Assembly (NCBI GenBank): GCA_902476875.1
Contig: CABSFC010000100.1
Span: forward strand, 1-9,894
Direction of reading: 5' to 3'
Length of the DNA: 9,894 bases
Source: an uncultured Oscillibacter sp.
Lineage (GTDB): Bacteria; Bacillota; Clostridia; Oscillospirales; Oscillospiraceae
Part shown: piece by piece, positions 1 through 7,206 of the stretch
Numbering within the stretch: the first letter of the stretch is position 1
Layout of the letters: each line of letters starts with the position of its first letter
Notes under the pieces: model-generated
What the model was told of the DNA's origin: nothing
Databases searched by the model: none
What the model saw: only the letters and a program-made list of their open reading frames with translations
Made by a program: the position numbers and the translations under genes

Positions 1-477
1 CCGCCGGTCCAGACGTCCGCCGTCCGGCGCCAGCAGTGTCAGAATGACCACTGCCGCCACATTGTAAAGAGGCACCGCGCCGATCAGGACCAGCGCCAGC
101 GGCCCGGTCCCGCCGTAGATGTTCTGCATCAGCGCCGCGCCCAACAGCGCCTGACTGCCCCGATAGCCCGCCTGGATGAACTCGGCCCGCAGGGATTTGT
201 CCCCAAGCAGCAGGGACAGGGCGGCCATCATCAAGATCGCCGCCAGGGACGCCGCGAAGCAGAACGCCACCACTTTGCCGTTCCAGACCGTGTGGAAATC
301 CGATCCGGACAGGTTCTGGAACAGCTGCACCGGCAGGGTGATCTGGAAGACGAAGGTGTTTAGATACCCGGCGAAACTGTCGTTCAAAAACCGGGTTTTT
401 TGATGCAGCAGAAAGCCCAGCGCCATCATGAGGAACACCGGCACGGTGGCGTTGAGGCTGAAGATCAGGTTTTCCAT
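1..477 (-). CDS. AEC-family (auxin efflux carrier-like) transporter, N-terminal part
   Basis: A 159-codon open frame runs from an ATG at 477 off the left edge of the window, so only the N-terminal half is present. The translation starts MENLIFSLNATVPVFLMMAL and is strongly hydrophobic, with about four candidate membrane helices (near residues 5-24, 36-52, 66-88 and 112-150). The stretch around residues 95-145 (FIQAGYRGSQALLGAALM, then a tyrosine-glycine-glycine turn and LYNVAAVVIL) resembles the conserved repeat of AEC transporters, a family of secondary carriers in the cell membrane that export or import organic acids and similar solutes. The substrate cannot be read from this. The sequence cgggagagtccgcc before the ATG supplies a GGGAGA ribosome binding site. 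It is probably monocistronic at its 5' side, with its own promoter at 523-552. The family call is fairly secure; a related permease fold is the alternative. Confidence 0.72.
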   Translation of the reverse strand, partial: MENLIFSLNATVPVFLMMALGFLLHQKTRFLNDSFAGYLNTFVFQITLPVQLFQNLSGSDFHTVWNGKVVAFCFAASLAAILMMAALSLLLGDKSLRAEFIQAGYRGSQALLGAALMQNIYGGTGPLALVLIGAVPLYNVAAVVILTLLAPDGGRLDRR

Positions 478-522
478 GGCGGACTCTCCCGAATCGGGGC
501 GCGTGAGCGCCGTTTTCCATGT

Positions 523-552
523 ATTGTATGCCACGGTGGCGGGCTTTGTCAA
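523..552 (-). promoter_or_regulatory. Sigma-A-type promoter of the AEC transporter gene
   Basis: On the minus strand a perfect -35 box TTGACA (547-552) is followed after 18 bp by TACAAT (523-528), a 5/6 match to the -10 consensus. It lies about 45 bp upstream of the transporter start codon and just downstream of the terminator of the preceding unit, which is where a promoter is expected. Confidence 0.7.
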
Positions 553-562
553 GGAAGCCCGA

Positions 563-592
563 AAAGGCGGCGGACTTTAGCCCGCCGCCTTT
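563..592 (-). terminator. Hairpin terminator of the MerR operon
   Basis: An 11-bp perfect inverted repeat, AAAGGCGGCGG (563-573) and CCGCCGCCTTT (582-592), encloses an 8-nt loop just after the stop codon of the 139-aa gene. On the minus strand it is followed by only a short T run (TTTT then CGGG), so it should be a moderate intrinsic terminator. It separates this operon from the transporter gene downstream. Confidence 0.7.
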
Positions 593-596
593 CCCG

Positions 597-1016
597 CTAC
601 AGGGCGATATACAAATAGGTGTGGGCTGCGCCGTCCCTAGTATACATCGGCGGAACGGCGCTCTCATACTCCGCCGCGCCAGGCTTTGATCGGATGCCGG
701 CCCGCCGCGCCAGCTCCCGGGCCCGACGGGCGCAGGCGGCGGTGTCGCCGCCCGCGTCCAGGGCGTCGAAGCGGCGGTAACGCCCCCGCTCCGCCTCTCT
801 GTTCAGCCGCTGGAAGAAATCCGCCGTCACCGCCAGGACGCTCCGGGTCTCCCCGCCGTCCGCGCCGTGGGCGTAGCGCGTCACCGGAGACAGGCCCCGC
901 AGTGGCCGGCCGTCGCTTTCGAACAGCAGGGGCAACCTGCCGGAGACGATGTCCCGCCACAGCTCCTCCGCGCCGCCCTCTCCCTCCAGGACGACCTCCC
1001 GCAGGCGGTAGCTCAT
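597..1016 (-). CDS. Uncharacterised 139-aa protein co-translated with a MerR regulator
   Basis: The product is not recognised. The 139-aa soluble protein begins MSYRLREVVLEGEGG, has no signal peptide or membrane helix, and is rich in Arg, Ala and Gly. A central stretch (RSVLAVTADFFQRLNREAERGRYRRF) looks helical, and the C-terminus ends with a short hydrophobic strand (HTYLYIAL). Its ATG overlaps the stop of the upstream MerR gene in an ATGA (1013-1016), so it is translationally coupled and likely works with that regulator or its ligand. Genes placed this way after BmrR-like regulators often encode effector pumps or small-molecule-binding proteins, but nothing here identifies either. Reading-frame quality (codon use, the coupling, the terminator right after the stop) supports a real gene. 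Competing frames across 664-1176 and 686-1666 are low-complexity shadows. Confidence 0.75.
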   Translation of the reverse strand: MSYRLREVVLEGEGGAEELWRDIVSGRLPLLFESDGRPLRGLSPVTRYAHGADGGETRSVLAVTADFFQRLNREAERGRYRRFDALDAGGDTAACARRARELARRAGIRSKPGAAEYESAVPPMYTRDGAAHTYLYIAL

Positions 1017-1828
1017 CTCTTCCGCACCGGGTAGCAGACCTCGGTGACGAACTCGTCGGGGTTCCGGGTCTCATGGGGGCTGACGTGGTAGATGTTGAAG
1101 GCAGTGCCGTCAAAGACGTAGCCGTTGGCCTCCACCCAGGAGGCCACGGCGGCGTTGACCTCGCTGATCTGGTCATAGCTGCCCTTGTAGACGGCGGAGG
1201 CCACCTGCACCGCCGGGACGGTCTTGAACTTCACATGCTCCGTGTCGGGATAGTTGCCCCGCACGGACTTCTGGATCTCCACGTCCACGTCGGTCTCCTT
1301 GTACTCCCCGTCGTAGAACAGGGCCGTACACAGGCAGGGGTCGCCGTCCTGGATGTGCATATGGGCGGTCTCCTTCAGGAAGATGCTCCACAGATGGCCC
1401 TCCAGATCGTAGCTGGGGATGATCTGCCGGACGCTGGCCACATACCGCTTCGGAATGGTCTTGACAGTCACATCGTATTTCATGGGTTCGTCCTTTCTCA
1501 GCCGTTCAATGGCTGTGTCCAGAAGCCGCAGCCGGTGTGCCGCCTCCTCCGCCGCCTCCCGGACCTCCGCCCGCTTCAGCAGCAGCTGGCGCTCCAGCGC
1601 CGCCCGGTCGTCATAGCACGCCAGCAGCTCCGAGATGGCCGCCAGAGAGAAACCCAGCTCCTTTAACGCCGCGATGCGGCCCATGGTGAGCAGCTGGGCC
1701 TCGCTGTAATAGCGGTAGCCGGTGAAGGGATCAATGGTCTCCGGCGCCAGCAGGCCGATCTCGTCATAATGGCGCAGCATGCGGATGCTGACCCTGGACA
1801 GTTTTGAAAATTCGCCGATCTTTAGCAT
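1013..1828 (-). CDS. MerR-family regulator with GyrI-like effector-binding domain (BmrR type)
   Basis: This is a 271-aa regulator. Residues 1-70 form a MerR winged helix-turn-helix (MLKIGEFSKLSRVSIRMLRHY, then DEIGLLAPETIDPFTGYRYY), with the family's tyrosine and arginine pattern intact. Residues about 75-112 form the dimerising helix, rich in Glu, Arg and Leu. Residues about 117-270 resemble the GyrI-like/AraC effector-binding domain that in BmrR binds lipophilic cationic drugs (YDVTVKTIPKRYVASVR near its start). It should bind DNA as a dimer and open a promoter with an over-long spacer when a ligand is bound. The ATG at 1828 has GGAGGGG 5 nt upstream. The gene is first in a two-gene operon with the 139-aa protein. 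The promoter at 1870-1900 has the MerR-type architecture, so it probably regulates itself. The true ligand is unknown. Confidence 0.92.
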   Translation of the reverse strand: MLKIGEFSKLSRVSIRMLRHYDEIGLLAPETIDPFTGYRYYSEAQLLTMGRIAALKELGFSLAAISELLACYDDRAALERQLLLKRAEVREAAEEAAHRLRLLDTAIERLRKDEPMKYDVTVKTIPKRYVASVRQIIPSYDLEGHLWSIFLKETAHMHIQDGDPCLCTALFYDGEYKETDVDVEIQKSVRGNYPDTEHVKFKTVPAVQVASAVYKGSYDQISEVNAAVASWVEANGYVFDGTAFNIYHVSPHETRNPDEFVTEVCYPVRKR

Positions 1829-1869
1829 TGGGGCCCCTCCATATCGGTGTGTTTTTTGAGCTCAGGTAC

Positions 1870-1900
1870 AGCATAAGCCCTCCCTCTGTGTGAGAGTCAA
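1870..1900 (-). promoter_or_regulatory. MerR-type promoter/operator with 19-bp spacer
   Basis: The minus strand carries TTGACT (1895-1900), a 19-bp spacer and TATGCT (1870-1875). The usual spacer is 17 bp; 19 bp is the hallmark of promoters twisted open by MerR-family activators. The spacer holds a dyad, CTCT-CACAC-AGAG, continuing GGGAGGG, and its layout resembles what I recall of the BmrR operator (ACTCTCC...GGAGGAG). It lies 41 bp upstream of the MerR gene, implying autoregulation. I recalled the BmrR site from memory and did not align it. Confidence 0.7.
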
Positions 1901-1922
1901 GAGGCAAATTTTAATTTTGAGC

Positions 1923-1963
1923 AAAAAACGTTCAGCGGCCCCGCCAGACAGGCGGGGCCGCTG
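1923..1963 (-). terminator. Strong intrinsic terminator of the sigma/anti-sigma operon
   Basis: A perfect 13-bp GC-rich stem (1933-1945 with 1951-1963, core AGCGGCCCCGCC) has a 5-nt loop. On the minus strand it is followed 4 nt later by six T residues. It begins 14 bp after the anti-sigma stop codon and lies upstream of the MerR promoter, insulating the two units. Confidence 0.9.
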
Positions 1964-1976
1964 TTCTGTTCCGTTG

Positions 1977-3086
1977 TCAGTTTTCCAGAAAAATCTCCTG
2001 GCCGCAGACGGAGACACGTTCGATCTCCTCCACGTCGATGGGCATCTGGAACTCCAGGGTCATGTCGATATAGTCCGAGCTGCCCACGATCCCGCAGCTA
2101 TAGCCCTCGCTTCCAATGGACATGCCGTTTTTCAGCCAAATCTCAGGAGCCAGATGGACATCCAGGTCCCGGAAGGAGAGCTCCGTCTCCTCCAGACCGC
2201 GGAACTCCAGCTTCAAAGCCAGGGCGGAACAGGTCACCCGCTCCAGCACCCAGTCCGTGCCGCTGATCTCACAGAGCCGCTCCGGGGTACGGGTCACCAC
2301 CTCCCCGGGCAGCAGGGACACCTCCATGGTCCACGTCCCGGCGGACAGCGTCTCATAGCCGTCCCCGCTGAAGACTCCCAGGTCCCGCATGGCGATCCGG
2401 TAGTCCCCGCCGCCGGTCAGGGCGCTGTCGTCGATGGAGAAGATCAGGGAGTACCCTCCTGTCTCCGGGCTGTCCGGCCCGCCCCAGCGGCGGATACTGG
2501 TGCCGAAACCCGACACCGTATCGGTCCCCGGCTCGCCAGAGGCCCGGTAGATATCGGTTTCAAAAAAGTGGGGGAATTCTCTTCCCAGCTCCTCCAGCAC
2601 CGCCTGGTCCAGCACCGTCATGTGGATGGCCACCATGGCGAACTGTCCGTCGGACACCGCGTCCACCAGCTCCAGCCGCAGGGTCTCATCCTCCACCACG
2701 GCGCCCAGGGACTCGCCGCCCATGTCCAGCAGCTGCTCCGTGTCTGCCGCGCCGCCGTACTGCGCCGCCCAGGGGCTGGTGTCGAACATCCGCTGAAAAA
2801 ACGCGCCGCCCCGGAGGGCATAACCCGCGGCGGTGCCCGTCAGCAGGGCCGCCACCACCGCCACCGCCGCCCACCGGGCGGGGTTCCGACGGCGAACAGG
2901 GGACTTTTCCGGCGCGACTGACTGCCGCCGCACATAGCCCCAGGGGTCCGCCAGCATCTGCTTCATCCGCTTTCGCTGCCGGCGGGACTGCCGGATCTCC
3001 GGCTTTTTCTCCAGCTCTTCCATATCCTGCCGCAGCGCTTCCTCCAGCGCCGTTTTCAGCATGGCGTCAAAGATAGGCCCGTCCAT
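1977..3086 (-). CDS. DUF4179-type membrane-anchored anti-sigma factor
   Basis: This 369-aa protein lies downstream of and overlaps an ECF sigma factor. Residues 1-65 are cytosolic and highly charged (ALEEALRQDMEELEKK, RRQRKRMKQM). Residues about 70-92 form one membrane helix (WAAVAVVAALLTGTAAGYAL). The remaining ~275 residues are predicted to be extracytoplasmic and rich in beta strands, as in DUF4179 proteins encoded next to ECF sigma factors in Clostridia and Bacilli. The expected role is to hold the sigma factor inactive at the membrane until an outside signal releases it. No zinc-binding HxxxCxxC anti-sigma motif is seen, so this is not a ZAS-type factor. The start is set by AAAGGAGG at 3096-3103, inside the sigma gene, giving a 20-bp overlap and translational coupling. 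The family is assigned from layout and context; the signal sensed is unknown. Confidence 0.8.
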   Translation of the reverse strand: MDGPIFDAMLKTALEEALRQDMEELEKKPEIRQSRRQRKRMKQMLADPWGYVRRQSVAPEKSPVRRRNPARWAAVAVVAALLTGTAAGYALRGGAFFQRMFDTSPWAAQYGGAADTEQLLDMGGESLGAVVEDETLRLELVDAVSDGQFAMVAIHMTVLDQAVLEELGREFPHFFETDIYRASGEPGTDTVSGFGTSIRRWGGPDSPETGGYSLIFSIDDSALTGGGDYRIAMRDLGVFSGDGYETLSAGTWTMEVSLLPGEVVTRTPERLCEISGTDWVLERVTCSALALKLEFRGLEETELSFRDLDVHLAPEIWLKNGMSIGSEGYSCGIVGSSDYIDMTLEFQMPIDVEEIERVSVCGQEIFLEN

Positions 3087-3606
3087 CCAGATACCCCTCC
3101 TTTCTCAGCTGTTCCATCAGAAGCTTCCGTCCCCGGAAGATCCGGGTCTTCACCGTGTTCTCCGTCAGGCCCATGGCCTGGGCGATCTCCGCCAGGCTCC
3201 ACTCCGCCACGAAACGCAGCTCCAGCACCCGGCGGTAGTCCTCCGGCAGTCCCCGGATCAGAGCCACCAGCGCATGGAACTCGCCCTCGTCCGCGGGCGC
3301 GGCGGGCTCCCACAGCGTGCCGTCCAGCGCCGTCTCGTGCTGGTCCTTGCGCAGCATATCCAGCGCCGTGTTCTTCACCACCACCGCCAGCCAGCCGGCG
3401 ACCTGCGCCTCCGGCCTGTCCCGCAGCTCATCACAGTGCTGGATCAGCTTCACGAACGCGTCATGCACCGCGTCTTCTGCCTTTGGCCCGGGGCCCAGGA
3501 TCTGAACGGCCAGCCGGGTCATCCGCTGGCAGTTGGCCCGGTAGAGCCGGACGAACCACTCCCGGTCCGGGTCCGTCTCCATCATGGAAAGATAGCCGGA
3601 AATCAT
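3067..3606 (-). CDS. ECF-type RNA polymerase sigma factor
   Basis: This is a 179-aa sigma-70-family protein of the extracytoplasmic-function class. Region 2 spans about residues 15-85 (WFVRLYRANCQRMTRLAV, then the acidic AEDAVHDAFVKL segment typical of region 2.1/2.2, and WLAVVVKNTALDMLRK for 2.3/2.4). Region 4 spans about 115-170, with the recognition helix in SLAEIAQAMGLTENTVKTRI. It directs RNA polymerase to a small regulon, usually including its own promoter. An upstream TTG at 3630 would add 8 residues, but the ATG at 3606 is preceded by GGGAGGGAG at 5-nt spacing and is the better start. The gene is followed by the overlapping DUF4179 gene, the classical sigma/anti-sigma arrangement. Confidence 0.93.
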   Translation of the reverse strand: MISGYLSMMETDPDREWFVRLYRANCQRMTRLAVQILGPGPKAEDAVHDAFVKLIQHCDELRDRPEAQVAGWLAVVVKNTALDMLRKDQHETALDGTLWEPAAPADEGEFHALVALIRGLPEDYRRVLELRFVAEWSLAEIAQAMGLTENTVKTRIFRGRKLLMEQLRKEGYLDGRAYL

Positions 3607-3645
3607 GGGCGCTCCCTCCCTTTCTCTCAAGTTCTTCTGTAATAG

Positions 3646-3673
3646 TAACGTATCAGCCCGCCAAAAGGTTTCA
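3646..3673 (-). promoter_or_regulatory. Probable ECF-type autoregulated promoter
   Basis: On the minus strand TGAAAC (3668-3673) and CGTTA (3646-3650) are separated by 17 bp. A GAAAC -35 with a CGT-type -10 is the signature of many ECF promoters, such as SigW sites in Bacillus. No good sigma-A pair is visible: the TTGAAA and TACTAT boxes here lie 21 bp apart. The site is about 40 bp upstream of the sigma start codon, suggesting the sigma factor transcribes its own operon. Confidence 0.55.
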
Positions 3674-3681
3674 AAATTTGG

Positions 3682-3718
3682 AAAAAAGCCGCCCTGCCTC
3701 CAGAGACAGGGCGGCTTT
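3682..3718 (-). terminator. Intrinsic terminator of glmS
   Basis: A 12-bp perfect stem, AAAGCCGCCCTG (3685-3696) and CAGGGCGGCTTT (3707-3718), has a 10-nt loop. On the minus strand it ends in a run of six T (complement of 3682-3687). It sits 3 bp after the stop codon of the detached glmS tail (3722-3788), so it was probably the original glmS terminator. In the present arrangement a glmS transcript must cross about 200 nt of extra sequence to reach it. Confidence 0.88.
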
Positions 3719-3721
3719 GCC

Positions 3722-3788
3722 TTATTCCACCGTCACGGACTTCGCCAGATTCCGGGGCTTATCGATGTCGCAGCCCCGCTGCAGCGCC
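3722..3788 (-). pseudogene. Detached duplicate of the glmS 3' end
   Basis: These 67 bp repeat the last 67 bp of glmS (3926-3992) with one mismatch: GTG versus GTT for the same valine in the final VTVE, a silent change. In the minus-strand frame it reads LQRGCDIDKPRNLAKSVTVE and then a TAA stop. Nothing upstream of it encodes the rest of GlmS, so it is a 3' fragment, not a gene. The original terminator follows it. It is best read as the displaced end of the ancestral gene, left after an insertion supplied a new end. Confidence 0.9.
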
Positions 3789-3925
3789 GCCCCGTAAAAG
3801 TTCCACTTTTGCGGGGACCCCGCTATTTGACGCAAATGGTCAGGCAAAGCCCGCCCATTTCAAGGTTTTTGCCCCGGCAAAAACACTTGGACGCGCCACC
3901 TGGCGCGAACGTGGCGCCGGTACGT
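3789..3925. other. 137-bp hairpin-rich insert after glmS, possible dispersed repeat
   Basis: There is no open frame of note. Nearly every base can pair: an 11-bp stem CCCCGTAAAAG/CTTTTGCGGGG (3790-3800/3806-3816, one T-G pair); an overlapping palindrome GCGGGGACCCCGC (3811-3823) that excludes the first; AAATGG/CCATTT (3834-3839/3855-3860) enclosing GGC/GCC; CAAG-GTTTTTGCC paired with GGCAAAAAC-A-CTTG (3861-3889); and CGCGCCA/TGGCGCG (3892-3907). Such density suggests a folded RNA or a recombination/REP-like DNA element. Its family is unknown. In the first stem the single non-Watson-Crick pair is G-U only in plus-strand RNA, a weak hint of orientation. Confidence 0.6.
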
Positions 3926-5764
<1,839 letters not shown>

Positions 5765-5819
5765 AGGAAATCAATCCTCCTGATAGAGATATCAAAAGGA
5801 CAAACGCGCAGAGATTTGC

Positions 5820-5982
5820 CTCTTTTACCCACGGTCACAGCCTCTCTGTTTTGCGGTCACCCGCATATTTGTCAGCTGTGTCACATGCCCGCGGAGGCAC
5901 GGAAGAGCATCCGCCGAATTTTCGATAAACTCTTCTCCTCGTTATCCCGCAAAGTGCAAATACTTTGCAGGCACATGGCGCT
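5820..5982 (-). ncRNA. glmS ribozyme (glucosamine-6-phosphate-responsive self-cleaving leader RNA)
   Basis: The minus strand upstream of glmS contains the conserved ribozyme core: AGCGCC at 5977-5982, a P1-type hairpin built on CAAAGT/ACTTTG (near 5947-5970), and a signature block between 5901 and 5950 reading GAGGAGAAGAG, TTTATCGAAAATTCGGCGGA, then TGCTCTTCC. The family is a riboswitch-ribozyme that uses glucosamine-6-phosphate as cofactor to cleave its own mRNA 5' of the core, exposing glmS mRNA to decay and closing a feedback loop on the enzyme's product. By analogy, cleavage should fall between A5982 and G5981. The 3' limit near 5820 is approximate. Distance to the glmS start is about 55 nt. 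Confidence 0.95.
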
Positions 5983-6004
5983 CTGTGATGGGAACTCCGC
6001 CCAT
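5942..6004 (-). CDS. Possible 20-codon upstream ORF entering the glmS ribozyme
   Basis: A minus-strand ATG at 6004 is preceded by a full AAAGGAGG (6008-6015) at a short 3-nt spacing. The frame codes 20 residues (starting MGGVPITERH) and stops at TAA 5942-5944, inside the ribozyme core. Translation would carry ribosomes through the cleavage site (5981/5982) and the first stem. No known leader peptide is recognised. The spacing is tighter than ideal and the coding may be incidental. The strong Shine-Dalgarno sequence is real and otherwise unexplained. Confidence 0.3.
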   Translation of the reverse strand: MGGVPITERHVPAKYLHFAG

Positions 6005-6038
6005 GGTCCTCCTTTCTGTTCTGCGCTTTCGCTGGGAT

Positions 6039-6073
6039 AGTATATGATAAAACTCCCACTCGGGAGCATTATC
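6039..6073 (-). promoter_or_regulatory. glmS promoter region with 28-bp interrupted dyad
   Basis: The minus strand has TATACT (6039-6044) as a likely -10 box of glmS, giving a start near 6032, about 50 nt before the ribozyme cleavage site. No good -35 box is found 16-18 bp upstream. In that position lies a dyad with arms GATAA (6046-6050) plus CTCCC (6053-6057) and GGGAG (6062-6066) plus TTATC (6069-6073). It could be a regulator site acting on glmS, on the divergent DUF421 gene, or on both. No protein can be named. Confidence 0.45.
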
Positions 6074-6128
6074 CGGTGGAATAAATCGCGCAAAGCGGCA
6101 GACACTGTTCCAATGGAGGAATCTGCCT

Positions 6129-6812
6129 ATGATGACCGCGTTCGCGCGCACGTTGATCCTTTATTTTCTGATCATGTTCGGCCTGCGTCTGATGGGCAAG
6201 CGCCAGATCGGAGAGCTGGAGCCCACGGAGCTGGTGCTGACCATGATGATCTCGGACCTGGCCACGGTCCCCATGCAGGACTTCGGCATCCCGCTGCTGG
6301 CGGGGGTCATCCCGATCCTGACGCTGCTGGCCCTGTCCATGCTGATGAGCCAGCTGTCCCTGCGCTATCTGCGCTTCCGGGCGCTGGTCTGCGGCACGCC
6401 CACCGTCCTGATCCGGGACGGCCAGCTCCAGCAGGAGGCCATGCGGAAAAACCGCTACACGCTGGACGAGCTGCTGGAGGAGCTGCGGGGCCAGGGGATC
6501 TCCGGCATTGAGGACGTGAAATACGCCGTGCTGGAGAACTCCGGCCAGCTGTCCGTCCTGCCCTGGACGCGCCGTCAGCCCCCCACCGCCGCCCAGCTGG
6601 GACTGGACCTGGAAGACGATGTGACCCTGCCGGTGGTTTTGATCAACGACGGACGGGTCCTTCGAAAAAACCTCGCCGCCTGCGGCAAGGACGAGCAGTG
6701 GCTGCTGCGGACCCTCCGCAAGGAAAAGCTGTCCTCCCCCGGGGAGGTCTTTCTCCTGACCCTGGACGAGCGGCAGCAGGTGACCTGCGTCAAAAAGGAG
6801 GCGTCCCCATGA
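6129..6812 (+). CDS. DUF421 / YetF-family membrane protein
   Basis: This 227-aa protein has an N-terminal part (residues 1-85) with three candidate membrane helices: TLILYFLIMFGLRLMG, the VLTMMISDLATVP segment, and LLAGVIPILTLLALSMLMSQ. A cytosolic part follows, with the family hallmarks GKRQIGELEPTELV and LIRDGQLQQEAMRKNRYTLDELLEELR, and a KYAVLENSGQLSVLP strand near residue 138. These fit DUF421 (B. subtilis YetF, YdfS and relatives), proteins of unclear biochemical role, some linked to spores. The start is set by GGAGG 9 nt upstream of the ATG at 6129; the next codon is also ATG. It is divergent from glmS and overlaps the next gene by ATGA. Family assignment is firm, function open. Confidence 0.9.
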   Translation: MMTAFARTLILYFLIMFGLRLMGKRQIGELEPTELVLTMMISDLATVPMQDFGIPLLAGVIPILTLLALSMLMSQLSLRYLRFRALVCGTPTVLIRDGQLQQEAMRKNRYTLDELLEELRGQGISGIEDVKYAVLENSGQLSVLPWTRRQPPTAAQLGLDLEDDVTLPVVLINDGRVLRKNLAACGKDEQWLLRTLRKEKLSSPGEVFLLTLDERQQVTCVKKEASP

Positions 6813-7192
6813 AAAAGGGGTATCTGCTCCCCATCGCCGTGCTGGCGGCCATTCTGGCCTTTGCCCTCTGGAACAGCCGCGCCATGACCGTGAACACGGA
6901 CCGCTGGCGGGCGCAGCTCTCGCAGTCGGACGCCCTGGCCCAGGCCGGGGACTGGCCCGGCGCCATGGCCGCCCTCTCGGACAGCTACGCGGACTGGTCC
7001 GCCCGGCAGACCTACCTTCACATTGTCTCCGAGCACGACGCCGTGGACGACGCGGAGGCCATGTACCACCGGGCACTGGCCTTCGCCGCCACCCGGGAGA
7101 CCAGCGAGTTCCGGGCGGAGCTGTCCGATCTGCGGGACCAGCTGCGTCTTCTGGCCGAGATGGAGCGCTTCAGTATCGGAAACATTCTGTAA
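6809..7192 (+). CDS. DUF4363-family protein with N-terminal membrane anchor
   Basis: The protein is 127 aa. Residues 4-22 form one hydrophobic helix after MKK (YLLPIAVLAAILAFALW), either a signal anchor or an uncleaved signal peptide. The rest is helical, with the pattern TYLHIVSEHDAVDDAEAMYHRALAFA, a glutamate-rich turn and an ending in ERFSIGNIL, matching what I know of DUF4363 proteins, usually encoded right after DUF421 genes in Clostridia. AAGGAGG precedes the ATG by 7 nt, and the ATG overlaps the DUF421 stop (ATGA, 6809-6812), so the two are co-translated and probably act together at the membrane. The longer frame reaching back to 6698 lies inside the DUF421 gene and has no support. The molecular role is unknown. 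Confidence 0.87.
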   Translation: MKKGYLLPIAVLAAILAFALWNSRAMTVNTDRWRAQLSQSDALAQAGDWPGAMAALSDSYADWSARQTYLHIVSEHDAVDDAEAMYHRALAFAATRETSEFRAELSDLRDQLRLLAEMERFSIGNIL

Positions 7193-7206
7193 AGTAGTTT
7201 TACTTT
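7191..7206. terminator. Short bidirectional hairpin between convergent genes
   Basis: AAAGTA (7191-7196) and TACTTT (7201-7206) pair around GTTT, including both stop codons: the DUF4363 stop at 7190-7192 and the nrdR stop at 7200-7202. Only 7 bp separate the genes, so this is the only place for a shared terminator. It is AT-rich, short and lacks a proper T run on either strand, so termination here would be weak. Confidence 0.3.

Noticed and set aside
1890..2921. 343-codon plus-strand frame opposite the anti-sigma gene
   Set aside because: It crosses the terminator at 1923-1963 and is a low-complexity mirror of the minus-strand gene; no ribosome binding site or family signature.
3607..3630. 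TTG start of the sigma factor at 3630
   Set aside because: The ATG at 3606 has a better-placed ribosome binding site. The TTG would make the purine-rich Shine-Dalgarno sequence part of the coding region.
3789..3925. CRISPR array or tandem repeat
   Set aside because: The repeats are inverted, not direct with regular spacers; the only direct repeat is the glmS tail pair.
6069..7076. 335-codon minus-strand frame opposite the DUF421 and DUF4363 genes
   Set aside because: Arg/Gly/Gln-rich antisense shadow with no start signal; both plus-strand genes have clear family motifs and ribosome binding sites.
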